Shown here piece after piece: positions 1 through 12,640 of a stretch of DNA of 64,000 nucleotides. The DNA is taken from positions 1,074,001 to 1,138,000 of the forward strand of contig NZ_CP097149.1 of the NCBI RefSeq assembly GCF_023370075.1. The letters are read 5' to 3'. Under the pieces are notes generated by a model that did not search any database, was not told the origin of the DNA, and saw nothing but the letters and a program-made list of their open reading frames with translations. The number at the start of each line of letters is the position of its first letter. Position 1 is the stretch's first letter. The DNA is from Deinococcus sp. QL22 (lineage in GTDB: Bacteria > Deinococcota > Deinococci > Deinococcales > Deinococcaceae). The position numbers and the translations under genes were made by a program.

Positions 1-1065
1 TCGAGAACTGCCAGTTGAGCGTGATGGCCGCGCGTGAACGCGCGGCCACCCACGCCTCGACTTCGGAACGAAGTCGTTCCAGCGAAGGAATCCGCCGATG
101 TCAACACTGCCGCTGAAGAGCGCTGAATTCCAACTCCGCCATGTTTAACCAAGAGGCGTGTTTCGGCGTGTAGATCCACTCGAATCGGCCCATCAACCGG
201 TGGGCCTGTTCTGGGGACATCCACTTGTAGAAGCTGCCCCCATGATGGGTATTGAGGTTGTCCTGCACCAGGGTGATCTGTACCGCTGCTGGGTAGGCCC
301 GTTCCAGCTCCTCCATGAATGCCGTGTATTCCTCGGCCGTTCGTCGGGCACACACCTTGACGAACCGTCGACCCGTCCGAGGCTCCACCGCGAGCAGCAC
401 CGCGCCGCTCCCGAATCGTTCGTATTCATAATCTTGCTTTGCAACTCGTCCCGGTTCCATTGGAACCGGGGCCATCACGTCGCCGATCAGGAAACAGGGC
501 TGCTCATCGAAGCACAACACCGGGAAGCACTCATCGTAGGGCCGGACATACACGTCGAGGACACGCTCCATCTCACACAGGAATTTTGCCGTCAGCTGCG
601 CGATGCACCACTGCCTTTTGCGGTGCGGCTGGACCGCGTTTTTTTCAGGATGTAGAACACCGTGGACGGCGCAATGCCGTCCACCACGTTCAATTCCACG
701 GCTTTTTCAGCCAGCAGGCGAATACTCCACTGGGCATGGCCTGTCGGGGCCTCACGGCACGCCAGTGCCGTGATGGCCGCCCGATCCTGGCCCGTAAATT
801 TCGCGGGTCGGCCGGTATGCGGGGCATCATAGAGCGCCGCGTCCAACCCTCCGAGCACGAAGTGTTTTCGGATCGACTGCACCATCTGCACACTGATCCC
901 CAGGGCTTCCTTGATCGCCAGATCACCCAGTTGCCGATGGGCCATCAGCAAGATCTGAGCGCGGGTCATGACCCGCGCCTTGTGGGTCCCTTTCGTTGTG
1001 ATGGCTTTGAGAGTCTGTTCCTGCTCAGGGCTCAAATCCACTTTGTACAGCAGAGGGCGAGGCAT
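1..1065 (-). pseudogene. IS630-family DDE transposase: frameshifted layout plus an in-frame TGA
   Basis: The first part (592-1065, starting MPRPLLYK) is a helix-turn-helix DNA-binding region. The second part (101-571 from its first Met) holds the DDE residues: Asp in CFDEQP, Asp in VQDNLNTH and Glu in NMAEL. The two are joined by a -1 shift at a run of seven A on the minus strand near 645-651. After the shift the frame reads EKNAVQPH and then runs into the second part, so this may be programmed frameshifting, as known in IS elements. The second part then stops at a TGA (101-103). The same frame continues past it with a typical IS630 tail (HRRIPSLERLRSEVEAW) to the window edge. That stop looks like a real nonsense change, so the transposase is probably dead. 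The end of the gene is outside the window. Confidence 0.8.
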
Positions 1066-1095
1066 AACTAACTCTACTAAATTGCAAAACGCTGT
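1..1095 (-). mobile_element. IS630-family insertion sequence, partial at the window edge
   Basis: The transposase reading frames read leftward and run off the window at base 1, so the left end is not visible. The right end lies between the transposase start (1065) and the terminator hairpin at 1101. A TA dinucleotide near 1094-1096 would suit the TA target of this family, but no terminal repeat can be confirmed because the partner end is missing. The element sits directly beyond the ftsH terminator. Confidence 0.75.
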
Positions 1096-1100
1096 ACTAG

Positions 1101-1141
1101 AAAAAGCACCTGTCATTCCCACTGGACGACAGGTGCTTTTT
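1101..1141. terminator. Bidirectional rho-independent terminator after ftsH
   Basis: Stem GCACCTGTC (1106-1114) pairs with GACAGGTGC (1128-1136), flanked by AAAAA and TTTTT, with a 13-nt loop. It can act in both directions and lies 18 bp past the ftsH stop. Confidence 0.85.
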
Positions 1142-1159
1142 CTTGTGTCAGATGAACAA

Positions 1160-3028
1160 TTACGCCGGGCCGGGTGTTAATTCTCCACTGGGCGCGGGGC
1201 CGTCGCCACCGCTGATGGGCGGCGCTTCCAATTCCGGCAGTAGGCCGCCTGCCAGCACGGTTCGCACGTCGTCTCCGCTGAGGCTTTCGCGGATCATCAG
1301 TTCGTCGGTCAGGCGGTGCAGCACGTGGGCATGCTCGGTCAGCAGGGCGTGGGCGCGGTCATACTGCGAATTCAGAATCAGGGCCGTTTCGGTGTCGATG
1401 GTCTGGGCCGTGTGATCGCTGTAGTTGCTGGGCTGGGGGCCAAAGCCGAGGTAGTTGCTGCTGTCCTGCGCGAGCGCCAGTTGCCCCGCGCCCGACATAC
1501 CCCATTCCGTGACCATGCGGCGGGCAATGGAGGTCGCTTTCTGGAAATCGTTGGCCGCTCCGGTGGTCACTTGCCCGGTGGCCACGTCTTCGGCGGCGTG
1601 TCCTGCCAGCGCCACACAAATCAGGTCAAGCAGGGCAGCGCGGGTGTGATGCATCCGGTCTTCGGGCGTGTACAGGGCCGAACCCAGAGAACGGCCACGC
1701 GGCACGACGGTCAGCTTGTGGGCCTTGTCTGCGTGGGGCAACAGTTGAGCGGCGAGGGCATGTCCAACTTCGTGGTAGGCGGTCACCTTGCGGTCTGCTT
1801 CGCGCACAACGAGACTGCGGCGTTCCGGCCCCATCAGCACCCGGTCACGCGCCTCGTCCACATCCCGCCCCGTAATCCGCGTGCGCCCTTCCCGTGCGGC
1901 GAGCAATGCCGCTTCATTGAGCAGGTTTTCGAGATCAGCCCCCACCATCCCCGCCGTTCTTCTGGCGACCAATGCTAGATCAACGCTGGCATCCAACGGC
2001 TTCTTGCGGGCATGAATCCGCAGCACCATTTCCCGCCCCCGCACATCCGGCGCGTCCACCACCACTTGACGGTCAAAACGTCCGGGCCGAAGTAAGGCGG
2101 CGTCCAAAACATCCGGCCTATTGGTGGCCGCGAGAATAATGACTTCCTGTCCACTGCCGAAACCATCCATTTCGACGAGCAGTTGATTGAGCGTCTGTTC
2201 GCGTTCGTCATTCCCGCCTTGCAAACTCACGCCACGTTTGCGTCCAACAGCATCAATCTCGTCGATGAACACGATGCAGGGCGCACTCTTCCTCGCCTGC
2301 TCGAACAGGTCACGGACACGGGCCGCACCGACGCCGACGAACATTTCCACAAAGTCTGAGCCGGAGATGGAGTAGTAGGGGACTTTGGCTTCGCCTGCGA
2401 CAGCCTTAGCGAGTAGGGTCTTGCCACTTCCGGGAGGGCCAACCAACAGCACGCCGTGTGGGATGCGTGCGCCGAGTTGGTGGTAGCGCTCGGGGTGGCG
2501 CAGGAATTCGACGACTTCTTGTAAATCTTGCTTGGCCTCGTCACACCCGGCCACGTCGGCAAAGGTTTGCTTGATCTGGCCCTCCGCGATCACCGCCGCT
2601 TTGGACTTCCCAAATTGGCTGGCTGCATCGGTGCCGCCGCCTTGCCGCCCACGCAGCAGCAGCACGATCAGGCCGCCAATGAGAGCCAAAGTCAGCAGCG
2701 CACTGATGACCGTGAGGGCGCTGATGCGGGACGCCTGCGCGTAGGTCACGTTGACGCCTGCCGACTGCAACGCCGTCAGGGCAATCAGCGGATCAGCGGC
2801 TACGGTGCGGGTGCGGTACTCACGCCCGTCGTCCAGCACGCCACTGATGGCCGCCGTATTGTTCTGGAACGACACCACCGCCGTCTGCACCGTACTGTTG
2901 TTCAGGGCATCGGTAAATTCGGTGAGCGGCAGTTCGGTGCCCCGGCCACGCGGCGTAACAACACTGATGAGCAGCAGCAAAGCCACTACGCTGGCCGCCA
3001 GTCCCCACATCCAGTTGGGACGTTTCAT
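1160..3028 (-). CDS. ftsH: ATP-dependent zinc metalloprotease FtsH
   Basis: Membrane-anchored AAA+ protease that degrades damaged or short-lived membrane and cytosolic proteins. From the chosen start MKRPNW it has 622 residues, normal for the family. Membrane segments lie at about 7-25 and 102-125. Walker A GPPGSGKT is at 197-204, Walker [10 protein letters not shown] near 251-259, the second region of homology is ATNRPD to LRPGRFDR (301-320), and the zinc site HEVGH is at 419-423. The start is set by AGAGG eight bases before ATG at 3026-3028; an upstream in-frame Met at 3187 lacks this and would put a tail before the first membrane helix. The gene is divergent from dnaK and shares with it the region holding a HAIR-like operator, so heat-shock control is plausible. 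Confidence 0.95.
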   Translation of the reverse strand: MKRPNWMWGLAASVVALLLLISVVTPRGRGTELPLTEFTDALNNSTVQTAVVSFQNNTAAISGVLDDGREYRTRTVAADPLIALTALQSAGVNVTYAQASRISALTVISALLTLALIGGLIVLLLRGRQGGGTDAASQFGKSKAAVIAEGQIKQTFADVAGCDEAKQDLQEVVEFLRHPERYHQLGARIPHGVLLVGPPGSGKTLLAKAVAGEAKVPYYSISGSDFVEMFVGVGAARVRDLFEQARKSAPCIVFIDEIDAVGRKRGVSLQGGNDEREQTLNQLLVEMDGFGSGQEVIILAATNRPDVLDAALLRPGRFDRQVVVDAPDVRGREMVLRIHARKKPLDASVDLALVARRTAGMVGADLENLLNEAALLAAREGRTRITGRDVDEARDRVLMGPERRSLVVREADRKVTAYHEVGHALAAQLLPHADKAHKLTVVPRGRSLGSALYTPEDRMHHTRAALLDLICVALAGHAAEDVATGQVTTGAANDFQKATSIARRMVTEWGMSGAGQLALAQDSSNYLGFGPQPSNYSDHTAQTIDTETALILNSQYDRAHALLTEHAHVLHRLTDELMIRESLSGDDVRTVLAGGLLPELEAPPISGGDGPAPSGELTPGPA

Positions 3029-3170
3029 GGGTGCGGCCTCTGAGAGCTTGGGCTGCACATCTGCTGGCTGACCACAGGCGACATGCATCAGTCTATGCCG
3101 ACAGCGCAGAGTGAATATGGAAGAAAAGGGGGAAAGTTCGGGCCGAGGCTCTGCCTTCATACCGTCTTGA

Positions 3171-3193
3171 AGTTGAGCGCACCACACTCAACT
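3171..3193. promoter_or_regulatory. HAIR-like HspR operator between ftsH and dnaK
   Basis: AGTTGAG (3171-3177) and CTCAACT (3187-3193) form a perfect 7-bp inverted repeat with a 9-nt spacer. The known HAIR consensus for HspR is CTTGAGT-N7-ACTCAAG, which has the same TTGAG-N9-CTCAA core. The site lies 4 bp upstream of the dnaK -35 box. HspR is known as a heat-shock repressor in D. radiodurans. That this copy is used is inference. Confidence 0.65.
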
Positions 3194-3196
3194 CTA

Positions 3197-3225
3197 TTGA
3201 CTGTTCTCAACTGTGGCCCTATGAT
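3197..3225 (+). promoter_or_regulatory. Sigma-70-type promoter of dnaK
   Basis: TTGACT (3197-3202), 17-bp spacer, TATGAT (3220-3225). It leaves a leader of about 60 nt with an AAGGAG ribosome site before the dnaK ATG, unlike the many leaderless genes here. Confidence 0.75.
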
Positions 3226-3289
3226 GATCCAAGTTTAGAACTGCTGTTCTTGCAGCGGCAGAATCTTATCCATTCAAGGAGTCAAATAC

Positions 3290-5179
<1,890 letters not shown>

Positions 5180-5189
5180 AATTCTCGGA

Positions 5190-5302
5190 GTCAAGCCTGA
5201 GCTTGACCGAGCGGAGCGAGTACCGAACAGAGTGCGCCGCAGTGAGAATGGAGAGTTTTCGGTGATTTTCCGAAAAATCGCAATGTCAACTGCGGCGCAC
5301 TC
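5190..5302 (+). repeat. Structured intergenic repeat, copy 1 (hairpin A, box, nested hairpin B)
   Basis: Hairpin A: GTCAAGC (5190-5196) pairs with GCTTGAC (5201-5207). Box CGAGCGGAGCGAG spans 5208-5220. Hairpin B: a 14-bp outer stem GAGTGCGCCGCAGT (5230-5243) pairs with 5289-5302, enclosing an inner hairpin TTTTCGG/CCGAAAA (5256-5276). Closest relative in the window is copy 2 at 39893. Lies between dnaK and grpE. Confidence 0.8.
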
Positions 5303-5427
5303 AAGCGTCCCACTCCAGAAAGCAAGACCTGAAACGGGGAGAGGACGGCCTACACGCCACCCTCTCCCCTATTGGATGCCGCCACACCCTAAACTGACCC
5401 CCAATGTTCCGCAGACGAGGTAAACCC

Positions 5428-6087
5428 ATGACCCAGAACGACGACACCAGAGATAACAAGCAGGCCGAAGCGGCCCAGAAAGACGCCAAGACGATTGATA
5501 TGGACGGGCTGGATATTCCAGAAACCGACACTGACAACATGGAAGAAGATCTGGAACTCGGTGCCGACATGATGGATGAGGACGGCGGCTTCCCCGGGAT
5601 GGACGAAAATATGTTCGGGCAGGTGCAGGAAATGATGGCGAAACTACAACAGGCCGACGAGTTGGAGAAGGAAAATGCCGACCTGAAGGGCCGCCTCGCC
5701 CGCCTTGCCGCCGACTTCGAGAGCCAGCGCCGCCGCCTACAGGGCGAAGTGGACGCCGCGCAGGGACAGGGCATTGCCAAGGCCGCCGAAAGCCTGATGC
5801 CTGTGTACGACGACCTTGACCGCGCCGTAAGCATGGGCGTGGCCGACCCCACCAAACTGATTCCGGGGATGCAGGCCGTGCAGGCCACCATGCTGCGCGT
5901 GTTCGGCGGGCTGGGTCTGGAAGTGACCGGGCGCGAGGGCGAAACCTTCGATCCCCAGTGGCACGAGGCGCTGCAAGTGGTTCCCGGCGACGACGACGAC
6001 GTGATCGTGCAGGTCTATCAGTTGGGCTTCCGCATGGGTGACCGCTTGGTGCGGCCCGCCCGCGTGGTGGTCAGCAAGCAGGGCTGA
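5428..6087 (+). CDS. grpE: Nucleotide exchange factor GrpE
   Basis: Dimeric cofactor that releases ADP from DnaK. The start at 5428 is fixed by GAGG shortly before ATG and gives 219 residues. The first 75 residues or so are very acidic and probably disordered. A coiled-coil segment follows (QEMMAKLQQADELEKEN through ADFESQRRRLQGE), then the compact C-terminal beta domain with the GETFDPQWHEAL region and the GFRMGDRLVRPARVVVS ending typical of GrpE. It stops 8 bp before the next small gene. Assignment is supported both by sequence and by its place in the chaperone cluster. Confidence 0.95.
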   Translation: MTQNDDTRDNKQAEAAQKDAKTIDMDGLDIPETDTDNMEEDLELGADMMDEDGGFPGMDENMFGQVQEMMAKLQQADELEKENADLKGRLARLAADFESQRRRLQGEVDAAQGQGIAKAAESLMPVYDDLDRAVSMGVADPTKLIPGMQAVQATMLRVFGGLGLEVTGREGETFDPQWHEALQVVPGDDDDVIVQVYQLGFRMGDRLVRPARVVVSKQG

Positions 6088-6095
6088 GGCCACCT

Positions 6096-6344
6096 ATGAC
6101 TGCCCCTGATTCCATGCCTTCCGACCCCATGCACGGCGTTACGCTGGCGCAGATTCTAGAGCGGCTGGTGGACGCTTATGGCTGGGAAGGTATGGCAGAC
6201 CGCGTGCCCGTGCGCTGCTTCGAACTGAACCCCAGCATGCAGAGCAGCCTGAAATTCCTGCGCCGCACACCCTGGGCGCGGGCCAAAGTAGAGGCCCTGT
6301 ATCTGGAACTGGTGCTGGGCGGGGCTGGGTTTACGGGGCGGTAG
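6096..6344 (+). CDS. VF530-type small DNA-binding protein (DUF2132)
   Basis: An 82-residue protein. The core, from HGVTLAQILERLVDAYGWEG through NPSMQSSLKFLRRTPWARAKVEALYL, matches the small VF530 family, for which a DNA-binding fold has been reported. Nothing else is known that I can state. It starts 8 bp after grpE and sits between grpE and dnaJ, so it is co-transcribed at least with grpE. Its size resembles DafA, the 78-residue DnaK-DnaJ assembly factor of the Thermus dnaK operon, but its sequence points to VF530. A chaperone-related role is only a guess from position. Confidence 0.8.
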   Translation: MTAPDSMPSDPMHGVTLAQILERLVDAYGWEGMADRVPVRCFELNPSMQSSLKFLRRTPWARAKVEALYLELVLGGAGFTGR

Positions 6345-6367
6345 GCTCCGGGATTCCCACAACAACA

Positions 6368-6474
6368 CGTCTAAGGGTCGAGGGTCTAAGAACCCCCCGC
6401 GCCGGAACGCTAGAGGGTTCGAACAGCACGAGCACCCTCGACCCTTTAGCCCTTAGGCACAGCACCCTTAGACG
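6368..6474. repeat. CTAAGGGT-type imperfect inverted repeat between VF530 gene and dnaJ
   Basis: The left arm CGTCTAAGGGTCGAGGGTC (6368-6386) is mirrored on the right by CACCCTCGACCCTTTAG and CACCCTTAGACG (to 6474), with a short insertion in the right arm. Related motifs occur in at least five other gaps (see findings). It sits inside the chaperone cluster upstream of the dnaJ ribosome site. Confidence 0.55.
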
Positions 6475-6503
6475 CTCTCAGACTTTAAAAGGAGACGCCC
6501 CAC

Positions 6504-7433
6504 ATGGCCTACAAAGACTATTACGACGTGCTGGGCGTGTCCCGCAGTGCGTCCGACGCTGACATCAAAACTGCTTACCGCAAGATGGCCAAGCAGTTTC
6601 ACCCCGACAAGAATGCGGGGGACGCGGCTTCTGGCGAGAAGTTTAAGGAAATTGGCGAGGCGTATGCCGTACTGAGCGACCCCGAAAAACGCAAGGTGTA
6701 TGACCAGTTCGGGCACACCGGACAGGTTCCCCCCGGCTACGGGAGCGGCGGTGGCTTTCAGGGCGGAGATTTCGGGGGTTTCGATGCCAGCCAGTTCAGC
6801 GACTTTTTTCAGGGCTTGTTTGGCGGCACGGGTGGGCGGCGACCCGGTGCGGGCGGGGCAGGCTTTCCCGGCGGCGCTCAGGTGAATCTGGAAGACCTGT
6901 TGGGCGGCGTGGGCGGCACTCAGGGCAGAAGATTCGTGCAAAACGTGGAAGGCGAGTTGCAGGTCACGCTGGCCGAGGCGTTCTCTGGCTCCGACGAAGT
7001 GATCAACGTGGACGGCAAACGCCTGAGCCTGCGCGTTCCCCCCGGCACCCGCGACGGCGCTCGGCTGCGGCTGGCAGGGCAAGGGCCGGGCGGCGGCGAT
7101 ATTCTGCTGACCATCCGGGTGCTGGAAGATGGCCGCTTTGATCTGGACGGCGACGACCTGACCACCAACGCCGAAGTGCCTGCACCTGTGGCCGCGCTAG
7201 GCGGAGACATTACCGTGCAAACGCTGAACGGCAAAGGCAAACTGAGCGTGCCCCCCGGCAGCAGCGGCGGCCAACGCATGCGTCTGCGCGGGCAGGGCTG
7301 GCCCAAAAAAGATGGCGGGCGCGGCGACCTGTACGTGCGCCTGAACATCACGCTGCCCAAAACGCTGACCGATGAGGAAAAAGAGTTGTACCGGAAGTTG
7401 CGGGAGTTGCGCAAAGAAGGGTCAGGGGCTTGA
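6504..7433 (+). CDS. dnaJ: DnaJ-type co-chaperone without zinc finger
   Basis: J-domain protein that stimulates DnaK ATPase and delivers substrates. The 309-residue product has the J domain at about 1-70 with HPD in FHPDKN. A Gly/Phe-rich linker follows at about 75-130, then two beta-rich C-terminal substrate domains and a dimerisation tail. The four CxxCxGxG repeats of classical DnaJ are absent. This is the type II (CbpA-like) layout, as in the Thermus DnaJ. AGGAG lies 9 bases before ATG. Last gene of the chaperone cluster. The symbol is given from operon context; cbpA would be an equally fair name. Confidence 0.93.
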   Translation: MAYKDYYDVLGVSRSASDADIKTAYRKMAKQFHPDKNAGDAASGEKFKEIGEAYAVLSDPEKRKVYDQFGHTGQVPPGYGSGGGFQGGDFGGFDASQFSDFFQGLFGGTGGRRPGAGGAGFPGGAQVNLEDLLGGVGGTQGRRFVQNVEGELQVTLAEAFSGSDEVINVDGKRLSLRVPPGTRDGARLRLAGQGPGGGDILLTIRVLEDGRFDLDGDDLTTNAEVPAPVAALGGDITVQTLNGKGKLSVPPGSSGGQRMRLRGQGWPKKDGGRGDLYVRLNITLPKTLTDEEKELYRKLRELRKEGSGA

Positions 7434-7485
7434 CCCCACAGCAAGAGGCTTGACTCTTGGCCCCGCACCTGCATAACTGAACGCC

Positions 7486-8121
7486 ATGCCTGAACTGTCC
7501 ACGCTGGCTCTGTTTGCCGTCGCCGCCCTCGCGCTGCTGATTATTCCTGGCCCCGCCGTGCTGTACATCGTGGCGCGTTCGGCGCATCAGGGGCGGCGGG
7601 CAGGGTTGCTGTCGGTACTGGGAGTCCAGACGGGCGGGCTGGTGCATGTGCTGGCGGCCACTGTCGGTCTATCGGCCATCGTGTTGTCGTCGGCGGTGCT
7701 GTTCAGCGCCCTCAAATATCTAGGGGCCGCGTACCTGATCTACATCGGCATTCGCACACTGCTTGCGAGGGATGAAGTTGCCGACAGCAGCTTGCCCCTG
7801 CCCAAAGTTCAATCTATGTCGCAGCTGTTTTGGCAAGGCGCATTGATCAACGCGCTGAATCCCAAGACGGCGATGTTTTTTCTGGCTTTCCTGCCGCAGT
7901 TCGTTCACCCGGAGCGCGGCCCGGTGGCCCTGCAAACCCTGACCTTTGGCCTGCTGTTCATCTGTTTGGCTGTGTGCAGTGACGGTCTGTATGCCCTGTT
8001 GGGCGGCAGCCTCGGCACTCGCCTACGGGGGAATCCGTTGGCGGCACGGCGGCAGAAATACGTGACCGGCGGCATTTACGTTGCGCTGGGTATGGGAACG
8101 GCAACAGCAGGACACAAGTAA
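7486..8121 (+). CDS. LysE/RhtB-family exporter
   Basis: Inner-membrane translocator of 211 residues, normal for the family, with about six hydrophobic segments. The N-terminal segment carries the family's IPGPAVLYIV motif after the first helix. Members export amino acids or similar small molecules; the substrate cannot be told from the sequence. It has its own short gap after dnaJ and ends at a strong terminator, so it is probably not part of the chaperone operon. Confidence 0.88.
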   Translation: MPELSTLALFAVAALALLIIPGPAVLYIVARSAHQGRRAGLLSVLGVQTGGLVHVLAATVGLSAIVLSSAVLFSALKYLGAAYLIYIGIRTLLARDEVADSSLPLPKVQSMSQLFWQGALINALNPKTAMFFLAFLPQFVHPERGPVALQTLTFGLLFICLAVCSDGLYALLGGSLGTRLRGNPLAARRQKYVTGGIYVALGMGTATAGHK

Positions 8122-8133
8122 AGGCACGACAAA

Positions 8134-8168
8134 AAGGGCCACTTCTCTACAGCGGAGAAGTGGCCCTT
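8134..8168. terminator. Convergent terminator between LysE-type gene and CBS gene
   Basis: A 14-bp perfect stem AAGGGCCACTTCTC (8134-8147) pairs with 8155-8168 around a 7-nt loop, with A-rich and T-containing flanks. It serves both converging genes. Confidence 0.88.
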
Positions 8169-8180
8169 CTGGTATCTGGT

Positions 8181-8603
8181 TTAGGTCGTGGGTTGGCTAA
8201 TGCCCTGAAGCGCCTGCTCATCGGCGCGGCCTGTGGCGTTGGTGGCGAGGTCGGCCAGAGCCACGATGCCCACCACTTTGCCGCCCTCGGTAATCGGCAG
8301 GCGGCGCAACTGGCGGTTCGACATTTCCTTTGCTGCGTCCTGCACGTTGCTGCTGGCATCCATCGTAAACACGTTGCCGCTGGCATAGTCGGTAATGGCG
8401 CTGCCCAGATCGTGCCCATACGCCACCGCCCGAATCACGATGTCGCGGTCAGTCACGATTCCAACCAGGCGTTCGCCGTCCATGACCAGCACGTTGCCGA
8501 TGTCCTGCTCACGCATCAGGCTGGCTACTTCCTTCAGGGTTGCGCCGCCGTCTACGGTGGTCAGGTCACGGGTCATGATGTCTCGTAAGGTCAGTTGCGT
8601 CAT
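8181..8603 (-). CDS. Two-CBS-domain protein
   Basis: A 140-residue cytosolic protein made of two CBS domains (about 8-60 and 73-125; IVTDRDIVIRAVA and VVGIVALADLAT are the typical ends of each). Stand-alone CBS pairs bind adenine nucleotides and act as regulators or stress proteins; the partner is unknown. On the minus strand TACGGT followed by 6 nt precedes the ATG, a leaderless-type start. Confidence 0.88.
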   Translation of the reverse strand: MTQLTLRDIMTRDLTTVDGGATLKEVASLMREQDIGNVLVMDGERLVGIVTDRDIVIRAVAYGHDLGSAITDYASGNVFTMDASSNVQDAAKEMSNRQLRRLPITEGGKVVGIVALADLATNATGRADEQALQGISQPTT

Positions 8604-8745
8604 GCCCGTACCGTACTCTCCGGGCCAGTGGAGGGTATGGGAGCAACCTAAAGGCGGTCTTGGGCAGGCTGAAGCGGGCGCAAAGGGAAGGCTCAGAGCA
8701 GTCTCAAAACGGGTTAAGGGCAGGTCTTCCAGCCAGCGCGGCGCG

Positions 8746-8784
8746 AACCAAAAACAGCAGAGGCCAACGCTGGGGCTGGCCTCT
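8746..8784 (-). terminator. Terminator after the S8 protease gene
   Basis: On the minus strand AGAGGCCA (8784-8777) pairs with TGGCCTCT (8766-8759), followed by GCTGTTTTT. It lies 127 bp past the protease stop, beyond a structured repeat. The 8604-8910 gap otherwise holds only that repeat. Confidence 0.7.
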
Positions 8785-8822
8785 ACTTGCTGATTTGGAT
8801 GAACCTAGAGTGGTGCTCCCTT

Positions 8823-8906
8823 ATACGGATTCCGTCCAATTCCCGGACTCCGTATCCATTCCCACTCGCTCCCCTCGGATTGAATCCCAAAAACCGGGAT
8901 TCAATC
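8823..8906 (-). repeat. Structured intergenic repeat, copy 3
   Basis: Read on the minus strand: hairpin A of 11 bp (906-896 with 888-878 in the 8-kb range), box CGAGGGGAGCGAG (8877-8865), then nested hairpin B with outer stem ATACGGA/TCCGTAT (8855-8849 with 8829-8823) and inner stem GTCC/GGAC. Same order of parts as copies 1 and 2. Located just past the S8 protease stop. Confidence 0.75.
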
Positions 8907-8910
8907 GGAA

Positions 8911-11418
<2,508 letters not shown>

Positions 11419-11673
11419 GATTGCAGCCTAACGGCCCGGACGTGACGCCCCCTGAAGCAGTCATGAGGAACCCTTGAGGTGAGGTCAGAGACTCATCAGG
11501 CAAATGGGGAAGGCAGACGGGGAACATGAAGGAAAGTGCGCGGGTGCGCGGGGCGGAGGGGTCCCCTGTTGTAGTGCCAAGTGCAGGAGCACAGAGATTT
11601 TAAGGCTCGGCCAAAGCGTAGTTTCACCAAGCAACACGCCTCCCGAACTTCCCATAGCGCACAGGCGTCCCAA

Positions 11674-12393
11674 TCAGCGCGTATAGCCCAAGATCAATTC
11701 GCCCTCATTGAGGCTGCCCTTGAACATACTGAACCGGTCATAACTCAAAATAATCTGCCCACTGTTCAGCAGCAGCAGTGTGAATTGACCACGAATACCG
11801 TTTTGGGTCACTGGATCGTTGGCCCTTAAATTCCACTGGTAGCCCAGCTTGACATCCAGCCGGTCTGCGCTGCTGCTGCTGGGCGTCACGGCGTTGGGGC
11901 GAGCGCTGAAACCTTCTCTTACGCGCAGTTCACCCGTTTTGAGGTCAATGCTCACGCCTCTTAGCACCCCGTTCATGCCCGCCGTGTCGCCAAAAGTCAG
12001 GCGGCCATTGTCTCGGGTCACCGGTAATTTCAGGCTTTTGCCGCTGGGTGCGAGCGACTGCTGAAACACCAGGTAGCGCTTGAATTCATCCTGTGTAATG
12101 CCGAGGCGTGCATCGTAGGCAGGCGCTTTGCCCTGCGACACAGTTACGATGACCGTCCGCAGGGCATCGGGACTGCCGCCTACGTTGGTCACGCGGCGCT
12201 GGAGTTCAAACAGCGACAGGCTCGAACGGCGCTCCAGAATCTGGGTCGCCTGTCCGGCCTGTGGTAAAAGTGAAGCAAGTTTGGCCTGCCACCCAGCGGG
12301 CAGCGGCGTTGACCCCTGCGTGGTAGCGGCGTGGGCAACCACGGCCACCAGACTGGTCAGGAGGAAAGGAAGGAGGGGGCGGGCGGCCTTCAT
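11674..12393 (-). CDS. Secreted protein of unknown function
   Basis: A 239-residue product from ATG 12391-12393 (MKAARPLLPF). Signal peptide at about 1-21, ending VAHAA. The mature part is mostly polar with no motif I recognise. It ends in beta-strand-like segments (GQFTLLLLNSGQIILSYDRF). An upstream in-frame Met at 12450 would place 19 residues before the signal sequence and is unlikely. TATTCT lies 10 nt before ATG, a weak fit to a leaderless promoter. No operon partner. The 255-bp gap to the S8 protease start holds nothing recognisable. Confidence 0.7.
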   Translation of the reverse strand: MKAARPLLPFLLTSLVAVVAHAATTQGSTPLPAGWQAKLASLLPQAGQATQILERRSSLSLFELQRRVTNVGGSPDALRTVIVTVSQGKAPAYDARLGITQDEFKRYLVFQQSLAPSGKSLKLPVTRDNGRLTFGDTAGMNGVLRGVSIDLKTGELRVREGFSARPNAVTPSSSSADRLDVKLGYQWNLRANDPVTQNGIRGQFTLLLLNSGQIILSYDRFSMFKGSLNEGELILGYTR

Positions 12394-12460
12394 GCCAACC
12401 GCCAGAATAAGCCGCGTGGGTGAGAATTCTCCCGCGCCAGCCTGACGCACCCCTCAGACT

Positions 12461-12570
12461 CGGAGTGAATCCCATACACACGGGATTCACTCCGACTTGC
12501 AAATCTGCGAAGCAGAGCAGAGCGAGCGGGAAAGGGGATAGCTGGCCGGGAATTGTACGGAAACCAGACC
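12461..12570 (+). repeat. Structured intergenic repeat, copy 4 (divergent)
   Basis: Hairpin A is a perfect 13-bp stem CGGAGTGAATCCC (12461-12473) with 12482-12494. A degenerate box AGCAGAGCGAG follows (to 12526), then a region with CCGGGAATTG and ACGGAA also found in hairpin B of copy 3. Outer stem CTGG/CCAG at 12542-12566. Lies between fba and the secreted unknown. Confidence 0.6.
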
Positions 12571-12640
12571 CGTTGGGGTGTCCTTCTGGGGGGAAAGGGG
12601 CTAAACCCACCGGCCCGCCCCACCTCTCTTATTGGTGCGC

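Noticed and set aside
1..1065. Two independent intact transposase genes
   Set aside because: The two frames are halves of one IS630 transposase joined by a -1 shift, and the second has a premature stop.
6096..6344. DafA chaperone assembly factor
   Set aside because: Size and location fit, but the sequence reads as VF530/DUF2132; no basis to call it DafA.
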